A DNA stretch of 34,652 bases from Verrucomicrobiia bacterium (GCA_020439945.1 JAGRPB010000043.1:1-34652), one strand, 5' to 3'; shown: positions 16,107 to 26,212, counted from the stretch's first letter. Numbers and translations are program-made. The notes: generated by a model from the letters alone, not told the origin.

Positions 16107-17096
16107 TCAGTTCTCTTCCGCCTCTGTGTCCAAACGAGCTACGAGTTTGTCGAACTGCTTCGACCGCTGGGCGTAGGCTGGATAGCGCATCGCCTTTTCC
16201 GGATCGGCTGGTAGATAGCGCCAGTGCTTGTACATCCAGAGCCACGGAGCAGGGTGTTCGCGGATGAATGGCTCAAAGGCGTCCCAGCAGGCTTGAGCAA
16301 TCTCCTGGTCGGTCATCGAATCGTCGATCGAGAGCGGTTTCAATCCGCGCATCCGGTAAGTGCCGTCGGGATTGGGAATGGCGATCCCGGGAATGACCGG
16401 CAACTTGGTCCGACGCATCAACTCGGTGTGGAGTGCGGTAACGCAGGTCTTGAAACCGAGGCACTCGATCACCGTCGCGGCCTTGCTCGGGCGAATGTTC
16501 AGGTCGGTGAGAAACGCGGCATGCCCACCGGCTTTCAGGTTCTTGAGCAGACGGATCAACGCGCGCTGCTGCGGGATGACCTGGTGCCCGCTGACCTGGC
16601 GATTGCGTCGGAAGATCTCGGTGAGCTTCGGGTTTTTGAAATCCTGGGCGATGATAGTGAACTCATAGCCGCGAAAACCCATCATCAGCGCGATCCACTC
16701 GAAATTGGAATAGTGCGGCGTCACCCAGATCGCGCCGGTTTCCTTGGCCCGTTCGATCGCCTCCGGATCGTCCATTTCCAGCTCACAATACTTCAGGTAG
16801 TTTTCCGCCGTGAGGCGCGGGCTCCAGAACTGGTCGATCACGGTGCGGGCAAAATTTTGAAATGCCTGGAAAGCCACCCGCTTTCGCTGCCGCTCCGAGA
16901 GTTCGTCGCCGTAGACCGCCTTCAGATTCTCCAAGGCGGTCCCACGCCCACGATAATCAGCCAGATAAGCCACCGCGCCCAACCCCTGCCCGAGCCAGTG
17001 CGCGCCGCGCCGCGGCAGGAGCGGAATCAGCCAGGCGAGCAGGCTCAGGCCGAACCATTCCAGTCGATAGCGTAGATGTTTGAAAAAATTCCCCAT
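16107..17096 (-). CDS. LpxL/HtrB-family lysophospholipid acyltransferase
   Basis: This family transfers secondary acyl chains to lipid A at the inner membrane. The start is set at ATG 17096 (MGNFFKHLRYRLEWFGLSLL), giving 329 residues that begin with the usual N-terminal membrane anchor (about 15-30, LSLLAWLIPLLP). ATGs at 17114 and 17168 are possible, but 17168 would overlap the divergent peptidase gene. The catalytic HX4E motif is H128-YSNF-E133 (WVTPHYSNFEW). Later family features are LLKNLKAGGHAAFLTDLNIR and PVIPGIAIPNPDGTYRM, with APWLWMYKHWRY near the end. Together with lpxK it supports a lipid A pathway, though some members in PVC bacteria act on other lipids. Confidence 0.85.
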   Translation of the reverse strand: MGNFFKHLRYRLEWFGLSLLAWLIPLLPRRGAHWLGQGLGAVAYLADYRGRGTALENLKAVYGDELSERQRKRVAFQAFQNFARTVIDQFWSPRLTAENYLKYCELEMDDPEAIERAKETGAIWVTPHYSNFEWIALMMGFRGYEFTIIAQDFKNPKLTEIFRRNRQVSGHQVIPQQRALIRLLKNLKAGGHAAFLTDLNIRPSKAATVIECLGFKTCVTALHTELMRRTKLPVIPGIAIPNPDGTYRMRGLKPLSIDDSMTDQEIAQACWDAFEPFIREHPAPWLWMYKHWRYLPADPEKAMRYPAYAQRSKQFDKLVARLDTEAEEN

Positions 17097-17166
17097 GGAG
17101 GTGGCGGGGAACATGGTCCATACCTGCGGGGAGTTCCAAGCCAGAATTGTCTTCCCGCTTTTCATC

Positions 17167-18180
17167 ATGCATCACCAGAAACTCCTCACCCTGCTCCGAC
17201 GCGTTCTCGAAACGCCCACGGCTCCATTCCACGAGTATCACATGGCGGCCACGATTCGGGAACTTCTCGAGCCGCTGCCGCATGTGACGATTACGGAGGA
17301 CAAGTTCGGCAACCTCATCGCCTGCTATCGACGCGGTCGCAAATCTCCCAGGCTCGCCTTTGCCGCGCACCTCGATCATCCCGGTTGGGTGAAAAATGTG
17401 AAGGATCCCGAGAATGGGGCTCCGGAATTCCTCGGCGGAGTGCCGGCGGATCGCCTTGGGAAATGCCCGGTAAAGTGGTTCGGCGATTTCGGCATGTGGG
17501 ATCTGCCGGCTTTTGAGCTGACCAAGGACGGACTCATCCGCTCGCGCGCCTGCGACGATCTCATCGGCTGCGTGGAGATCGTGGCGCTTTTCCACGAACT
17601 TGAACGCCGCGAAGCCGAGGCCACTTGCTACGGTCTGTTTACCCGCGCCGAGGAAGTTGGGTTCGTCGGCGCCGTTCACCTGGCAAAATCGTGGCCGCTC
17701 CCGAAAGACGTTCGCTTTGTCTCGCTCGAAACCAGCGCCCCACGCGGCGGCGCCGAAATGGGCAAAGGACCGGTCGTCCGCGTCGGCGATCGCATGAGCG
17801 TCTTTGACGACGCAGTCACTGCCGAATTGTTGGACGCCGCAACGGCGGAAAAGATCGAGGTCCAGCGCGCCCTTCTCGACGGCGGCAGTTGTGAAGCCAC
17901 CGCCACTCAGCTCTACGGCATCCCTTCCGCCGCCATGTCCGTCATTCTCGGCAACTACCACAACTGCACGCCCGACGGCGGCATCGATGTCGAATTCGTC
18001 TCACTCGCCGATGTAAAAGCGCTCATCAAGCTGATCACCGCCACCGTCATCCGCATGGCCGAAGGCGGCAGGAAGGATTCCGCCAAGGCTGCGATGAAAA
18101 AGCGGCTGGAGGAGCGGGTGAGATCGCACCAAATTTATGATCGTGCGGCGCGGAAGCATTGGAAAAACTCCAACCTGTAA
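17167..18180 (+). CDS. M42-family aminopeptidase (glutamyl aminopeptidase-like)
   Basis: This is a dinuclear-metal exopeptidase of the tetrahedral aminopeptidase type, probably cytoplasmic. The start is set at ATG 17167 (MHHQKLLTLLRRVLETPTAP), giving 337 residues. Upstream codons in the open frame run into the divergent acyltransferase gene and lack similarity. Metal and catalytic residues can be read as H68-x-D70 (AAHLDHPGW), D131 (ACDDLIGCVEI, bridging), E162-E163 (TRAEEVGFVGA), E188 (SLETSAPRGG) and H265 (GNYHNCTPDGGID). The gene is followed 12 bp later by the small protein at 18193, suggesting co-transcription. Confidence 0.9.
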   Translation: MHHQKLLTLLRRVLETPTAPFHEYHMAATIRELLEPLPHVTITEDKFGNLIACYRRGRKSPRLAFAAHLDHPGWVKNVKDPENGAPEFLGGVPADRLGKCPVKWFGDFGMWDLPAFELTKDGLIRSRACDDLIGCVEIVALFHELERREAEATCYGLFTRAEEVGFVGAVHLAKSWPLPKDVRFVSLETSAPRGGAEMGKGPVVRVGDRMSVFDDAVTAELLDAATAEKIEVQRALLDGGSCEATATQLYGIPSAAMSVILGNYHNCTPDGGIDVEFVSLADVKALIKLITATVIRMAEGGRKDSAKAAMKKRLEERVRSHQIYDRAARKHWKNSNL

Positions 18181-18192
18181 ACTTCTCACCAG

Positions 18193-18624
18193 ATGACACC
18201 CAAACTCGCGCTGATTCTGATCGGAGTCATCTTGCTCGGCGCGCTGCCAGCCAACTACCACGTGCAGAGGCATCGGTATTCCCAGCACGCCAGGACACCG
18301 GAGGGCTTCGCAGAAATCACGGGAGTTCAACTCCGACCGGGAACCGAAATTCGAGACTACAAGCTCTACGCTCCTTTCACAGATGGGCCCAACAGTTTCT
18401 GGCTGCTCCATGACGAGGGAGGTCTCCGCTATCTCGCTCCGGAAGCAGAGGGACATCCTCCATCCTGGTTTGGCAAACTCAGCGACGCCTGGCCTGAACT
18501 ATCCGAGCCGATTCGATCTCTGGAAATCACAAGTGAATTGGTGATCGGCAACCCAAAAGAAGATAACTTCCTCTACCTCTCGGAAGAAAAAAGCCTGGCC
18601 ATCGTTTACGCCTTTCGTCCCTAG
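18193..18624 (+). CDS. Hypothetical membrane-anchored or exported protein (143 aa)
   Basis: I do not recognise this protein. It begins MTPKLALILIGVILLGALPA, one hydrophobic segment that is either a signal peptide or a single N-terminal anchor. About 120 soluble residues follow: GFAEITGVQLRPGTEIRDYK, APFTDGPNSFWLLHDEG and HPPSWFGKLSDAWPEL. The last part, LVIGNPKEDNFLYLSEEKSL, is followed by AIVYAFRP. The aromatic-rich C-terminal half suggests a folded domain outside the cytoplasm. It lies 12 bp after the M42 peptidase and probably shares its transcript. Base composition is somewhat lower in GC than upstream genes. Confidence 0.65.
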   Translation: MTPKLALILIGVILLGALPANYHVQRHRYSQHARTPEGFAEITGVQLRPGTEIRDYKLYAPFTDGPNSFWLLHDEGGLRYLAPEAEGHPPSWFGKLSDAWPELSEPIRSLEITSELVIGNPKEDNFLYLSEEKSLAIVYAFRP

Positions 18625-18651
18625 ATCGAACGTTGACTTCGACGCGTTGCA

Positions 18652-18666
18652 GTGGGATTTTCCCAC
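18652..18666 (+). promoter_or_regulatory. Perfect palindrome at the antitoxin start (candidate operator)
   Basis: GTGGGA (18652-18657) and TCCCAC (18661-18666) flank TTT. The match extends imperfectly outward: TTGC lies on the left (18646-18649) and GGCAA on the right (18669-18673), which can pair TTGC with GCAA. It abuts the GTG start at 18667, the expected place for an autoregulatory antitoxin site. Binding is inferred. Confidence 0.5.
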
Positions 18667-18903
18667 GTGGCAACGGTAAAGAAACTGGACTCGAAGCGAC
18701 GAGCGGTATTTCCCGAGATTTTCGGACCGGGAGATTTGTTTCTCGAGGAAATCACCGGCAACCAGGTCACCTATCGGCTTCTGGAACCCGAGGAGATTCC
18801 CGAAGGTGAGATCGTGGAAAGGAACGGCCGCACTCGCATTGCAACACCGCTCGATCCCGAAAAGATAGCCCGAGCTATTCGCCAGGAACGCGATTCCCGA
18901 TGA
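18667..18903 (+). CDS. AbrB/SpoVT-type antitoxin
   Basis: This 78-residue protein starts at GTG 18667 and reads MATVKKLDSKRRAVFPEIF, the swapped-hairpin AbrB pattern (KxDSKxRxxFP). GDLFLEEITGNQVTYRLLEP follows, then a charged C-terminal helix, IARAIRQERDSR, that would wrap the toxin. A GTG at 18652 is an alternative start, but it would place the palindrome inside the gene. The stop codon overlaps the toxin start as ATGA (18900-18903), the standard arrangement of type II toxin-antitoxin pairs. It is expected to bind its own promoter DNA and neutralise the PIN toxin. Confidence 0.8.
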   Translation: MATVKKLDSKRRAVFPEIFGPGDLFLEEITGNQVTYRLLEPEEIPEGEIVERNGRTRIATPLDPEKIARAIRQERDSR

Positions 18904-19298
18904 GCGCCTACTGGGACAGTTCCGCACTTATTGCCGCGCTTCATAACGATCAAGTCATGGATCGACTCGTCGATGAAGGTGGCGTCACACGACCACACGC
19001 TTTCGCAGAGGTTTTTTCGACTCTTACAGGAGGCAGACTTGGGGTTCGGTTCGCAACCGATCAAGTCGCGATAATGATTCGAGAACTCAGAAGTCACTTG
19101 AAGGAAAGTAATCTCACGGCCGATCAATGTCTTTCCGCATTCGATGAAGCGAAGAACAAAGGAGTTCGAGGAGGTCAGATCTACGACTTTCTCCATGCCA
19201 CGGCAGCCGTGATCAGCGGATGCAACAAGATCTACACGCTGAACCTTTCGGATTTCCGCGAGTTGTATCCAGAGCTGACCATCGAATCGCCTGAATAG
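18900..19298 (+). CDS. PIN-domain toxin (VapC-like ribonuclease)
   Basis: This 132-residue PIN domain has the four acidic residues that bind Mg or Mn: D6 (MSAYWDSSALIAAL), E37 (RPHAFAEVFSTLTG), D96 (GGQIYDFLHATAA) and D118 (IYTLNLSDFREL). Members cleave RNA, often tRNA or rRNA, when the antitoxin is degraded. It is translationally coupled to the antitoxin by the ATGA overlap. All catalytic residues are present, so it should be active. The pair is a self-contained cassette between unrelated genes and has a lower GC content than its neighbours, which suggests lateral gain. Confidence 0.9.
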   Translation: MSAYWDSSALIAALHNDQVMDRLVDEGGVTRPHAFAEVFSTLTGGRLGVRFATDQVAIMIRELRSHLKESNLTADQCLSAFDEAKNKGVRGGQIYDFLHATAAVISGCNKIYTLNLSDFRELYPELTIESPE

Positions 19299-19374
19299 AG
19301 CGAAGGAGAGGAGCAAGGCGGACACGTGAAGTTGTTTGCGGGCCGCTTCACGCTACATTCGCGTCCTCATATCT

Positions 19375-21288
<1,914 letters not shown>

Positions 21289-21300
21289 TCGATCGATTCA

Positions 21301-21335
21301 ACCCTGTTGGGTCGCAGACCTAACCCTGTCAGGTC
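21301..21335 (+). repeat. Dispersed 2 x 13-nt repeat, copy B
   Basis: The units are ACCCTGTTGGGTC (21301-21313) and ACCCTGTCAGGTC (21323-21335), starting 22 bp apart. The element begins 12 bp after the ABC-F stop codon. It has the same architecture as copies A and C. Confidence 0.7.
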
Positions 21336-21506
21336 GGTCAGAAATCCCCACGATATTTTCTCTTTCACCTCCACATCCTGAGCGGAGCGGTGGAGTCGGC
21401 GGACCTGCCGAGCCGCGGCGGGCTTCCTCTCTTCGACTTCGCTCGGCGCTCAGCGCAGGTTCTTCGCAGATTTCTCCGCCGGCACGCCGGTAAAGATCAG
21501 GGGCGC

Positions 21507-21671
21507 TCATTCCCGGCGGATCATCTGCGACCCGACAGCACTGACGCCGAAGAGGACGAAAACGAATGCGAGAACGGTCAGGAATGGCGCGGCGGGACCG
21601 GACCACCCTGACAGGCTCACGATCGCCGCCGCGGCGGCGATGACGAAAGCGGTGACGGCCCAGAGGTTCAT
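21507..21671 (-). CDS. Small two-helix membrane protein, DUF1328/YtjA-like
   Basis: The frame from ATG 21671 gives 54 residues. The first hydrophobic segment is MNLWAVTAFVIAAAAAIVSL, followed by a short SGWSGPAAPF turn and a second segment, LTVLAFVFVLFGVSAVG. It ends in a basic tail, SQMIRRE. The layout (two helices, short Gly-rich turn, Arg-rich end, about 55 residues) matches DUF1328/YtjA proteins of unknown function. No good ribosome binding site is visible, and the frame extends further upstream without similarity. It is plausible rather than certain. Confidence 0.45.
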   Translation of the reverse strand: MNLWAVTAFVIAAAAAIVSLSGWSGPAAPFLTVLAFVFVLFGVSAVGSQMIRRE

Positions 21672-21919
21672 GACATTTCGACGGTTGGTGGTGGCTTTCA
21701 GAGTTGAACAAGGCGGTCTAACTACGATGTCGGAGGTCGGAGTCATTCGAGCCAAGTTCTCTTTCAGGAAAAAGCATTCCCGATGCCAGCCGGCACTTCC
21801 CCAAGCTCAACTCCCTGCCGATCAATCAATCCGGTGAATCCCTTCCTCTTTTCGAGCCTGACAAAACCGGCGGTTTCCATGCCGATTGCATTGACCGATT
21901 TCCCGGGGCTCGTGCAATT

Positions 21920-22015
21920 CGCATTTTGGGGAAACTGACGTCCTCGCCTCAAACCTTTGCATTTTGCCTGATGACTCTGGCACTATCGTGCGTTCCGCCC
22001 GATATTGGATCGGAA
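21920..22015 (+). promoter_or_regulatory. Candidate upstream activator sites of the sigma-54 operon
   Basis: TTCGCATTTTG (21920-21930) and TTTGCATTTTG (21958-21968) form a direct repeat with one mismatch, 38 bp apart. CCGAT-ATTGG-ATCGG (22001-22015) is a 5-bp inverted repeat. All lie 65-160 bp upstream of the -24/-12 promoter, the normal range for NtrC-family enhancers. No protein is assigned by sequence alone. Confidence 0.35.
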
Positions 22016-22078
22016 GCCATGAAGAGAGGGAACGGTTAACCCCTGACCTCAAACGATTTATGAGCGGAAAAGAGGTGA

Positions 22079-22094
22079 TGGCACGACCTTTGCC
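22079..22094 (+). promoter_or_regulatory. Sigma-54 (RpoN) -24/-12 promoter
   Basis: TGGCACGACCTTTGCC matches the consensus TGGCACRNNNNTTGCW at every fixed position except the last (C for A/T), including the invariant GG and GC at the correct spacing. Transcription should start near 22105, giving a leader of about 75 bases before the ATG at 22181. The gene that follows encodes a sigma-54 activator, so autoregulation is likely. Confidence 0.75.
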
Positions 22095-22180
22095 CTGACT
22101 GACAGAGCTTTCGGCAGAATCTCCCTCCGCCCATTTCCCGAAACCGGAATGGCCTCCCTCTATTTTTCCCACTATCAGCC

Positions 22181-23539
22181 ATGGATATCCTGATCGTCGA
22201 CGACGAGAAATCGATTCGAGAAAACACGATGATTGCCCTCGAAGCGGAGGGACACTACGCCGAAGCCGTGGATAGCGGCCGGGTGGCCCTGCTTCGCCTG
22301 AAGGATGACGATTTCGATCTGGTGCTTCTGGATCTGCGCATCGGGGAGGAGAGTGGACTGGACGTCTTGCAGGAGATCCAGAAACGTCATCGGAACCTGC
22401 CCGTCGTTCTTTTCACCGCCTACGCTTCGATCGATACGGCGGTGAAAGCGATGAAGATGGGCGCCTTCGACTACCTGGAGAAGCCCTTCACCCCGGAGCA
22501 TCTCCGAGGCCTGCTGGCCCGCGTGGAAAAGCAGCGCATGATGAAGGACCGCATCGAGGAACTGGAGGTCGAACTGGTCAACCAATCTCCCGAACCGGTG
22601 TTCGAATCCCAGGATTCCGGCATGCGCGAGGCCTATGACGTGCTTTTTCGCGCCGCCGCCACTCCGGCGTCGGTGCTGATCCTGGGCGAAAGCGGAACGG
22701 GCAAAAGCGTCGTCGCCCGCGCCATCCACCAGCGCAGTCATCTGCGCGACAAGCCCTTCGTCACGGTGCATTGTCCGAGCCTTTCCAAGGAACTGCTGGA
22801 AAGTGAACTTTTCGGCCACGCGAGGGGTGCTTTCACCGGGGCGATCAAGGAAAAGTGGGGCAAGGTCCACGCCGCCAACGGAGGCACGCTTTTCCTCGAC
22901 GAGATCGGCGAACTGCCACTCGACATTCAACCCAAGCTGCTCCGCCTGTTGCAGGAGCGCGAGTACGAACGAGTCGGCGAAACCAAGACCCGCCAGGCCG
23001 ATGTGCGGGTGATCGCGGCCACCAACCGCGACCTGAAGGCCGACGTGGAGTCCGGTGAATTTCGCGAAGATCTGTATTACCGGCTCAACGTGATTTCCGT
23101 GGACATGCCCCCGCTGCGGATGCGACCGCAGGATCTCCAGTATTTCGCCAACGAGTTTCTCGAATTCTTCTCCCGCCAGACGGGGCGGGACATCAAGGGA
23201 TACTCGTCCTCCGCCCAGGCCCGGATTTCCTCCTACGACTGGCCCGGCAATCTCCGCGAACTCCGGAACGCGATCGAGCGCGCCGTGATCCTCTGTCGCG
23301 GCGACCACATCGAACCCGAGGATCTCCCCTCACCCAATCACAACGGCTCCGCTTCGGGAGGCGACTCGGAAGGATCGGAATCGATTCATCTCGGTGGGGA
23401 GACCAGCATTGAAGATCTCGAGGCCGAGCACATCCGCCGGGTGCTCGGCTATGCCAAGACCATGCAAAAAGCCGCCGAAATCCTCGGCATCGACCAGGCC
23501 ACGCTGTATCGCAAACGCAAACGCCTGGGATTGAAGTAG
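22181..23539 (+). CDS. Sigma-54-dependent response regulator (NtrC/AlgB-like)
   Basis: This 452-residue regulator has all three NtrC-class domains. The receiver domain (1-120) begins [14 protein letters not shown], with phospho-acceptor D51 (LVLLDLRIG), T79 and K101 (LEKPF). The AAA+ domain (about 140-375) has Walker A GESGTGKS (169-176), the sigma-54-contacting GAFTGA (216-221), Walker [11 protein letters not shown], and the arginine-finger region [19 protein letters not shown]. The C-terminal Fis-type helix-turn-helix (about 415-452) reads [20 protein letters not shown]. It should bind enhancer DNA and open sigma-54 promoters when phosphorylated by the kinase encoded next. Overall layout and partner resemble AlgB/KinB of Pseudomonas. 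The target genes are not known; its own promoter is a likely target. Confidence 0.95.
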   Translation: MDILIVDDEKSIRENTMIALEAEGHYAEAVDSGRVALLRLKDDDFDLVLLDLRIGEESGLDVLQEIQKRHRNLPVVLFTAYASIDTAVKAMKMGAFDYLEKPFTPEHLRGLLARVEKQRMMKDRIEELEVELVNQSPEPVFESQDSGMREAYDVLFRAAATPASVLILGESGTGKSVVARAIHQRSHLRDKPFVTVHCPSLSKELLESELFGHARGAFTGAIKEKWGKVHAANGGTLFLDEIGELPLDIQPKLLRLLQEREYERVGETKTRQADVRVIAATNRDLKADVESGEFREDLYYRLNVISVDMPPLRMRPQDLQYFANEFLEFFSRQTGRDIKGYSSSAQARISSYDWPGNLRELRNAIERAVILCRGDHIEPEDLPSPNHNGSASGGDSEGSESIHLGGETSIEDLEAEHIRRVLGYAKTMQKAAEILGIDQATLYRKRKRLGLK

Positions 23540-23639
23540 GAGCGCACGGTTTTCACTCCGCCGCTCCCGTCCCCTCCCCCGTATTCGTTTCCTCCCCCAG
23601 TACCGAACGCCGAACTGACGGATCTTTCCACGCCCCCAC

Positions 23640-25466
23640 ATGCTCAAGCTCAAACTGCTGATCGGCCTGCTGATGATCGCCGCGCTCCTCGTGGCGATGT
23701 CGCTTTTCAGCATCTCACTGCTCCAGGAGCACGTGGCCAAAATCGACCGCATGCTGGCTCGAGATTTTGACGCCATGGAAGCGGTGAACGAGTTGCAAAT
23801 GTTCTCAGGCGATCTCAACGCCGACTACGTTTCCGCCCTCGCCGCAACGGGCCCGGGCTATGAACTGCCTTCGCCCGAACGCCTGGCGGACCTCCGGACG
23901 AACTACATCGAACGCCTCCACAACCTGCGGACGTCCAGCGTGAACCCCAAACAGACGGAAGACCTCCAGAAAGCGATCTCGGAAGTGGAAAAACGCCTCT
24001 CCCATTACTTCGGCCTGTTCGAAAAACTCTACGAAACCGATCCCCTCAGCCTGGAAGACCGGGTCGACTGGCTCAACACCATCCTCGACGCCAACCGGGA
24101 GCTGCAGCGCTCCGCCGAGTCATTGCTCACTTTTTATCGGAACAATCTCGAGACTGAAAGCATCGACGCGGTGACGACGGCGCGCGAGTCCATCCGCTTC
24201 CTGGTGGTTTCGATGATCGTGGCGCTGATCCTCATGACCTTCCTCTACATCCAGCTCTGGCGGACCGTCATCCGGCCCGTCGAGGAGCTGACCTACTCCA
24301 TCCGCGAAGTGCAGCGGCGAAATTTCGAGCGAACCGTGCCGGTGAAAACGCGGGATGAGGTCGGCAGAGTCGCCCAGGCCTTCAACGACATGGCGGCCGA
24401 ATTGCGTCTCCTCAAACGCGAGACCGATCGCGAGCTGCTGAAACTGAACCGGGAAAATCGCGCCATTCTCGAAGGATTCCCCCATCCCACCTTCATTCTC
24501 GACGAGGACGGAAACCTCTCCCAGGCAAACCCGGCCGCGGAGGCCCTGATGAAGGCGCTCCATTCAAAACGCCGCATGCCGTTGAAGATCGACGTCCGCT
24601 ACGAGGAAACGCGAAAGGCCAACGAGAACCACCTGCCTGACGACCTGAGCGAAGCCATCCTGTTCCGCGTCAAGGAACGCGAGATCTGGTACCTGCCGCG
24701 AATTTTCAAGATCGGCGACGCGTCGAACGGCTACTCGGGCTGGGCCGTGGTGCTCATCGATGTGACGCGATTCCGCTGGCTCGACGACATGAAAAGCGAC
24801 CTCGTCGGCACGGTCAGTCACGAGATCAAGACACCGCTCACGAGCATTCGAATGGTCCTGCACCTGCTCGCGGAGCAGAAAACCGGAGAGCTGAACCCGA
24901 CCCAGAGCCGCATGGTCGGCTCCGCCCACGAAGACTGCGAACGCCTGCTCGAGACGCTGGAAAACCTGCTCCAACTCTCGCGGATGGAACGCGGCGCCTC
25001 GCGCATGGAACGCGAGCCGGTGGAACCCGAATCGATCCTCGAGAACGTGGCCCGCTCCTTCCAACCCCAGTTGAACAGCCAACAACAGAAACTGGTGACG
25101 GACGTGGAGGAATCCCTGCCCCGGATCCCGGTGGACCCCCACCAGATCACGCAGGTGCTGAACAACTTCCTTTCCAATGCCATCAAACACAATCCGCCCG
25201 GGAAAGACATCCACCTCAAGGTGCGCCGCGAAGGCACCGAGTTCCTCCGCTTTTCCGTGATCGATCAGGGCGATGGCGTGCCACCCTCGGAGCAGGATCG
25301 GATTTTCGAGAGATTCTACCGGGCCCGGGGGGAAAAGACCAAGGGCTCGGGCATCGGCCTTTCCATCTGCCGGGAGATCGTCCACGCCCACGAGGGCCGG
25401 ATCGGAGTCAACAGCGTGAACGGGGCACCCACGGAATTCTTTTTCGACCTACCTCTGAATCTATGA
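23640..25466 (+). CDS. Membrane sensor histidine kinase (KinB-like)
   Basis: This 608-residue kinase is the probable partner of the regulator at 22181. A first membrane helix (about 6-28) and a second (about 187-207, FLVVSMIVALILMTFLYIQL) enclose a mostly helical periplasmic sensor of about 155 residues. HAMP follows (about 208-260, RPVEELTYSIREVQRRNFE), then a PAS domain (about 272-378). The dimerisation domain has H394 in VGTVSHEIKTPLTSIRMVL. The ATPase has N box LNNFLSNAIKHNPP, G1 DQGDGVP (542-548), F box FERFYRA and G2 GSGIGLSI (569-576). The 2-TM/helical sensor/HAMP/PAS layout is that of KinB. The gene is 100 bp after the regulator and overlaps the next gene by ATGA. Confidence 0.95.
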   Translation: MLKLKLLIGLLMIAALLVAMSLFSISLLQEHVAKIDRMLARDFDAMEAVNELQMFSGDLNADYVSALAATGPGYELPSPERLADLRTNYIERLHNLRTSSVNPKQTEDLQKAISEVEKRLSHYFGLFEKLYETDPLSLEDRVDWLNTILDANRELQRSAESLLTFYRNNLETESIDAVTTARESIRFLVVSMIVALILMTFLYIQLWRTVIRPVEELTYSIREVQRRNFERTVPVKTRDEVGRVAQAFNDMAAELRLLKRETDRELLKLNRENRAILEGFPHPTFILDEDGNLSQANPAAEALMKALHSKRRMPLKIDVRYEETRKANENHLPDDLSEAILFRVKEREIWYLPRIFKIGDASNGYSGWAVVLIDVTRFRWLDDMKSDLVGTVSHEIKTPLTSIRMVLHLLAEQKTGELNPTQSRMVGSAHEDCERLLETLENLLQLSRMERGASRMEREPVEPESILENVARSFQPQLNSQQQKLVTDVEESLPRIPVDPHQITQVLNNFLSNAIKHNPPGKDIHLKVRREGTEFLRFSVIDQGDGVPPSEQDRIFERFYRARGEKTKGSGIGLSICREIVHAHEGRIGVNSVNGAPTEFFFDLPLNL

Positions 25467-26209
25467 AAACTTCCTACTCCGTATCTTCAGAAAATCATCC
25501 GCCCGAGACGAAACCGCAACCCGGAGCCCTCGGAAAAGACAGGCCCACCCGCATTCTCGTCGTCGACGACGAGCCCACGATCCGACTGGGGGTGGAGTAT
25601 TCGCTCATCACCGAGGGCTACGAGGTCGAGACCGCTTCCGATGGCGACGAGGCCATCAGGCGGCTCGTGCTCTGTCCCGAAGACGAACTGCCCGACGCCG
25701 TCATCCTCGATCTTCGCATGCCGGGATCGGACGGCATGGCGGTGATGAAAAGGCTGTCCGAGTCGGGCCGGGTCGTTCCCGTCACCATCGCCAGCGCCTA
25801 CATCGACTCACCCACCGCGATCGATGCCGTGGGCTACGGTGTCGTCGACTTCCTGAAAAAACCCATCACTCCCGATCAGGTTCGCGGCATCGTGGCGCGG
25901 ATGTTGTCCGAGGAATTCCGCTTCGGCTCGCTCCTCGATCGCGGCGATTTGCCGCTCGATGAAAAGACGCGCGACGATCAACGCTGCACGCTCTCCACGG
26001 CCCGATGCTGTCTGCGCCGTCGAGTTCCCACCGAAGCCGTGGCTCTGCTCGAAAACGCCGATCCCGAAGAAGGCAGCGACGCCGCTCTCTGGCTGATGAT
26101 TTCCAAGCAACTAAGCCTTTCCCACGAAAAAAGTGGAGCGTCCTGCGAGCGTCCCAGTTTTTCTTTTTACAAGGCCGCCAATCTTCTCGATTTCCTCGCC
26201 TACGAATGA
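25463..26209 (+). CDS. Response regulator with receiver and unrecognised C-terminal domain
   Basis: This 248-residue protein starts with a Pro-rich leader (1-28) and a complete receiver domain: ILVVDDEPTI with acidic D35-D36, phospho-acceptor D83 (AVILDLRMPG), S114 in TIASAY, and K137 in FLKKPI. The remaining 95 residues or so (from about 150) are helical: TRDDQRCTLSTARCCLRRRV, EAVALLENADPEEGSDAALW and FYKAANLLDFLAYE. They contain no helix-turn-helix, GGDEF, EAL or other output I know. It may sequester phosphate from the kinase, act through protein contact, or resemble a TPR-like repeat. The ATG overlaps the kinase stop (ATGA), so the two are translationally coupled and probably share a signal. 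A coding-like stretch follows its TGA in the same frame. Confidence 0.85.
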   Translation: MKTSYSVSSENHPPETKPQPGALGKDRPTRILVVDDEPTIRLGVEYSLITEGYEVETASDGDEAIRRLVLCPEDELPDAVILDLRMPGSDGMAVMKRLSESGRVVPVTIASAYIDSPTAIDAVGYGVVDFLKKPITPDQVRGIVARMLSEEFRFGSLLDRGDLPLDEKTRDDQRCTLSTARCCLRRRVPTEAVALLENADPEEGSDAALWLMISKQLSLSHEKSGASCERPSFSFYKAANLLDFLAYE

Positions 26210-26212
26210 GCA

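Larger units (their letters stand above)
21336..22180. other. Long mostly non-coding stretch
   Basis: Apart from one candidate 54-aa membrane protein on the minus strand (21507-21671), I see no convincing gene in these 845 bp. The left part (about 21369-21465) is palindrome-rich, with CTCCAC and GTGGAG forming a 6-bp stem, and with CCTGAGCGGAGCG and CGACTTCGCTCGGCGCTCAG echoing each other. The right part (about 21770-22180) is less GC-rich. It holds a direct repeat, an inverted repeat and a sigma-54 promoter ahead of the regulatory operon. Confidence 0.6.

Noticed and set aside
19325..19352. CGTGAAG/CTTCACG inverted repeat in the ABC-F leader as an attenuator
   Set aside because: It is a 7-bp stem with a 14-base loop, no T-run, and no leader peptide that could control it; too weak to call.
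21990..22005. A second TGGCAC (TGGCACTATCGTGCG) as another sigma-54 promoter
   Set aside because: The GC element is one base too close and TTGC is not present; the site at 22079 fits far better.
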